A stretch of 5,635 nucleotides of DNA from an uncultured Oscillibacter sp. GTDB taxonomy: Bacteria > Bacillota > Clostridia > Oscillospirales > Oscillospiraceae. Of this stretch, positions 3,984 to 5,635 are shown piece after piece. The stretch lies in contig CAOJHG010000167.1 of assembly GCA_948435975.1 (NCBI GenBank), positions 1 to 5,635 on the forward strand, given 5' to 3'. The translations under genes and the position numbers were made by a program. The notes beneath the pieces are model-generated. The model had not been told where the DNA came from. It made no database searches and saw only the letters and a list, made by a program, of their open reading frames with translations. How positions within the stretch are numbered: position 1 is the first letter of the stretch; the number at the start of each line of letters is the position of its first letter.

Positions 3984-5635
3984 ATGCGCAACAGCATCAA
4001 GAAGATGGTCGGACTACGAGTGATTGCAGCGGTTGCTTCCGTGCTTTTGTTCAGCGTTATGATGACGGTGAATATTTTGAGCATTGAAAGCTCGCAGAAG
4101 GCCAACGTACAGGCAAATGCCCTGCTGGACCGGGCGCAGACAGCAGAAGCGGCGCACTACCGTTGGGCCAGCGGACTCAGCAACGCCCTTTATGCGGGCA
4201 CGGAGTTTACCGGAAGCAAAGACCCCACCACCTGTGTCCTGGGTCAGTGGCTCTATGGGGAGGCAGGCACCAGCGACGCGGAGATCCTGGCGCTGCGGGC
4301 GGAGCTGGAACCGCTGCATAAGGAGCTGCATGAGTCGGCCACCTATGTACTGGACCTGCTGGGCACAAACCCCGCCCGGGCACAGAATTACTATCAGGAT
4401 ACCATACAGGCTAATCTGACGACCTTAGTGGGCAAGCTGGACCAGATTATCGAGATCAGCAGCGGGGTCCAGGAGGACTGCCGGGTACATATGAAGAACA
4501 CCATCGTTATGATGCACACTACTTCCATTATCGGCCTGAGCTTGGCCCTGATTTGCCTGATCAGCCTGGTACTCTATGTGATGAAGCATGTGATCAAGCC
4601 CATTATCCGCATCACAGAAAATACCCGCCCCATTCAGGAAGGACACCTGGAGCTGAATCTGGAATACCACTCCAACAATGAGCTGGGAGAACTGGCCCAG
4701 ACCCTGGAAAGCTCCATGCGGCAGATCAACAGCTATGTGGAGGATATCAACCGGATCATGGGGGAGCTGTCCAACGGCAACTTCAACGTTCAGACCTCTA
4801 TGGCGTTCATTGGAGACTTCCGGTCGATTGAGGAATCCATTGCCGCCTTTACCACCAACATCTCTACAGCCTTTAACCGCATCAACCAGGCGGAACACAT
4901 TGTTTCCGGCCATGCGGAACAGCTCTCCAGCGGGGCGCAGGCTTTGGCGCAGGGAGCTACTGAGCAGGCCAGCGCGGTCCAGGAGCTGTATGCCACTCTG
5001 GATGACCTTTCTAAGAGCGCGGCCAGCAATGTAGCCTCGGCGAATGCGGCGCAGGAAAACGCCCGCCTTACTGGGGAGCAGGTCACGGTGAGCAGCCGCC
5101 AGATGGAGGAAATGGTTATCGCCATGACCAACATCACCAAAGCATCCCAGCAGATCAGCAAGATTATTGCCACCATTGAGGACATTGCTTTCCAGACCAA
5201 TATCCTGGCGCTGAATGCCGCTGTGGAAGCCGCCCGGGCTGGTACTGCCGGTAAGGGCTTTGCAGTCGTAGCGGACGAGGTGCGGAGCCTGTCCGTCCGG
5301 TCTGATGAAGCTGCGAAGGCCACCAAAGGCCTGATTGAGAACTCTGTCCAGGCTACAGAACATGGCAGCCACATCGTGGATGAGGTTTCCGAGTCGCTGA
5401 AGAAGACGCTGGAGCTGGTGATGCAGTCTAACAATGCCATTGGTGTGATTGCAGGGGCCATCCAGGGCGAAGCGGAGTCCATTGCGCAGGTGACTGAGGG
5501 CCTGGGCCAGATTTCCGCCGTGGTGCAGACCAACTCCGCCAGCAGCGAGGAATCGGCGGCGGTCAGCGCGGAACTCTTTGAGCAGGTTCAGATTCTCCGG
5601 GACCAGACGAGGAAATTCCGGCTCAAGAATGGCGG
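3984..5635 (+). CDS. Methyl-accepting chemotaxis protein with an extracytoplasmic CZB-like zinc-binding sensor region, cut at right edge
   Basis: The frame is open from ATG 3984 to the window end, giving 550 residues with no stop. This transmembrane chemoreceptor should control the CheA kinase through CheW. Order: basic N-terminus, TM1 (about 11-33), outside sensor region (34-177), TM2 (about 178-200), HAMP (about 203-245, with IKP at 204-206 and NELGELA at 232-238), a second HAMP-like segment (about 250-297, with SNGNFNV and IGDF), then the cytoplasmic signalling domain. The methylation helices contain EQASAVQE (327-334) and SSEESAA (520-526). The hairpin tip runs from IAFQTNILALNAAVEAARAG (401-420) to GKGFAVVADEVR (423-434). 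From memory of E. coli Tsr, the two align without gaps from residue 327 to KFRL (544-547) at a constant offset of 30, which indicates the 36-heptad class. KFRL matches the last residues of Tsr, so little is missing. The tip Glu matching Tsr E391 is Thr421. The ribosome binding site is AGAGAGG at 3967-3973, 10 bases from the ATG. Confidence 0.93.
   Translation, partial: MRNSIKKMVGLRVIAAVASVLLFSVMMTVNILSIESSQKANVQANALLDRAQTAEAAHYRWASGLSNALYAGTEFTGSKDPTTCVLGQWLYGEAGTSDAEILALRAELEPLHKELHESATYVLDLLGTNPARAQNYYQDTIQANLTTLVGKLDQIIEISSGVQEDCRVHMKNTIVMMHTTSIIGLSLALICLISLVLYVMKHVIKPIIRITENTRPIQEGHLELNLEYHSNNELGELAQTLESSMRQINSYVEDINRIMGELSNGNFNVQTSMAFIGDFRSIEESIAAFTTNISTAFNRINQAEHIVSGHAEQLSSGAQALAQGATEQASAVQELYATLDDLSKSAASNVASANAAQENARLTGEQVTVSSRQMEEMVIAMTNITKASQQISKIIATIEDIAFQTNILALNAAVEAARAGTAGKGFAVVADEVRSLSVRSDEAAKATKGLIENSVQATEHGSHIVDEVSESLKKTLELVMQSNNAIGVIAGAIQGEAESIAQVTEGLGQISAVVQTNSASSEESAAVSAELFEQVQILRDQTRKFRLKNG
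4155..4331 (+). other. CZB-like zinc-binding motif region within the chemoreceptor
   Basis: This covers residues 58-116 of the chemoreceptor. HYRW (58-61), 22 residues, CVLGQW (84-89), 22 residues and HKELH (112-116) together fit the published chemoreceptor zinc-binding pattern as I recall it: HxxW, a spacer of about 21-28, CxLGxW, a spacer of about 18-27, HxxxH. The three histidines and one cysteine (H58, C84, H112, H116) are the expected zinc ligands, and W61 and W89 the aromatic positions. The segment lies between TM1 and TM2, so it should face outward. Zinc binding and any redox sensing through C84 are inferred from the family, not shown here. Confidence 0.75.

Noticed and set aside
4425..5372. 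A 315-codon minus-strand open frame (and another at 4790-5533) opposite the chemoreceptor
   Set aside because: Both are shadows of the conserved receptor signalling domain on the plus strand, with no supporting motif.

Overview
The window looks like chromosomal DNA from a moderately GC-rich Firmicute, most likely a gut clostridium of the Oscillospiraceae type. This is an inference from several points: strong GGAGG-type ribosome binding sites, compact sigma-A-like promoters, a short ThiI without a rhodanese domain, and a CinA plus a chemoreceptor of the kind seen in gut clostridia. No sequence search could be run, so the taxon is a judgement. I see no tRNA or rRNA gene, insertion sequence, CRISPR array or phage gene.

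Layout: (1) On the minus strand, 1-474, is the N-terminal ~158 residues of a shikimate-kinase-family P-loop kinase; its C-terminus lies beyond the left edge. (2) Positions 475-654 are a divergent promoter region: a near-consensus promoter for the kinase pointing left and an extended -10 promoter for thiI pointing right. (3) On the plus strand, 655-3813, is a likely three-gene operon: thiI (tRNA 4-thiouridine synthesis), a two-helix membrane protein of unknown function, and cinA (nicotinamide-nucleotide amidase with an N-terminal MoCF domain). Gaps between these genes are 22 and 53 bases. (4) Positions 3814-3983 are an AT-rich intergenic region with a promoter and an UP-element-like A/T tract. 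(5) From 3984 to the right edge is a methyl-accepting chemotaxis protein, nearly complete at its C-terminus.

The kinase, ThiI and CinA are housekeeping-type functions (aromatic or related phosphorylation, tRNA modification with possible thiamine sulfur transfer, pyridine nucleotide salvage). The chemoreceptor appears to be a separate transcription unit.

The most interesting item is the chemoreceptor. Its extracytoplasmic sensor region carries all elements of the CZB zinc-binding motif (HxxW, CxLGxW, HxxxH, with 22-residue spacers). CZB domains are best known inside the cytoplasm, so an outward-facing zinc/thiol sensor in a gut bacterium deserves a look. Second, the shikimate-kinase-like protein lacks several residues that bind shikimate in authentic enzymes, so its substrate may differ.
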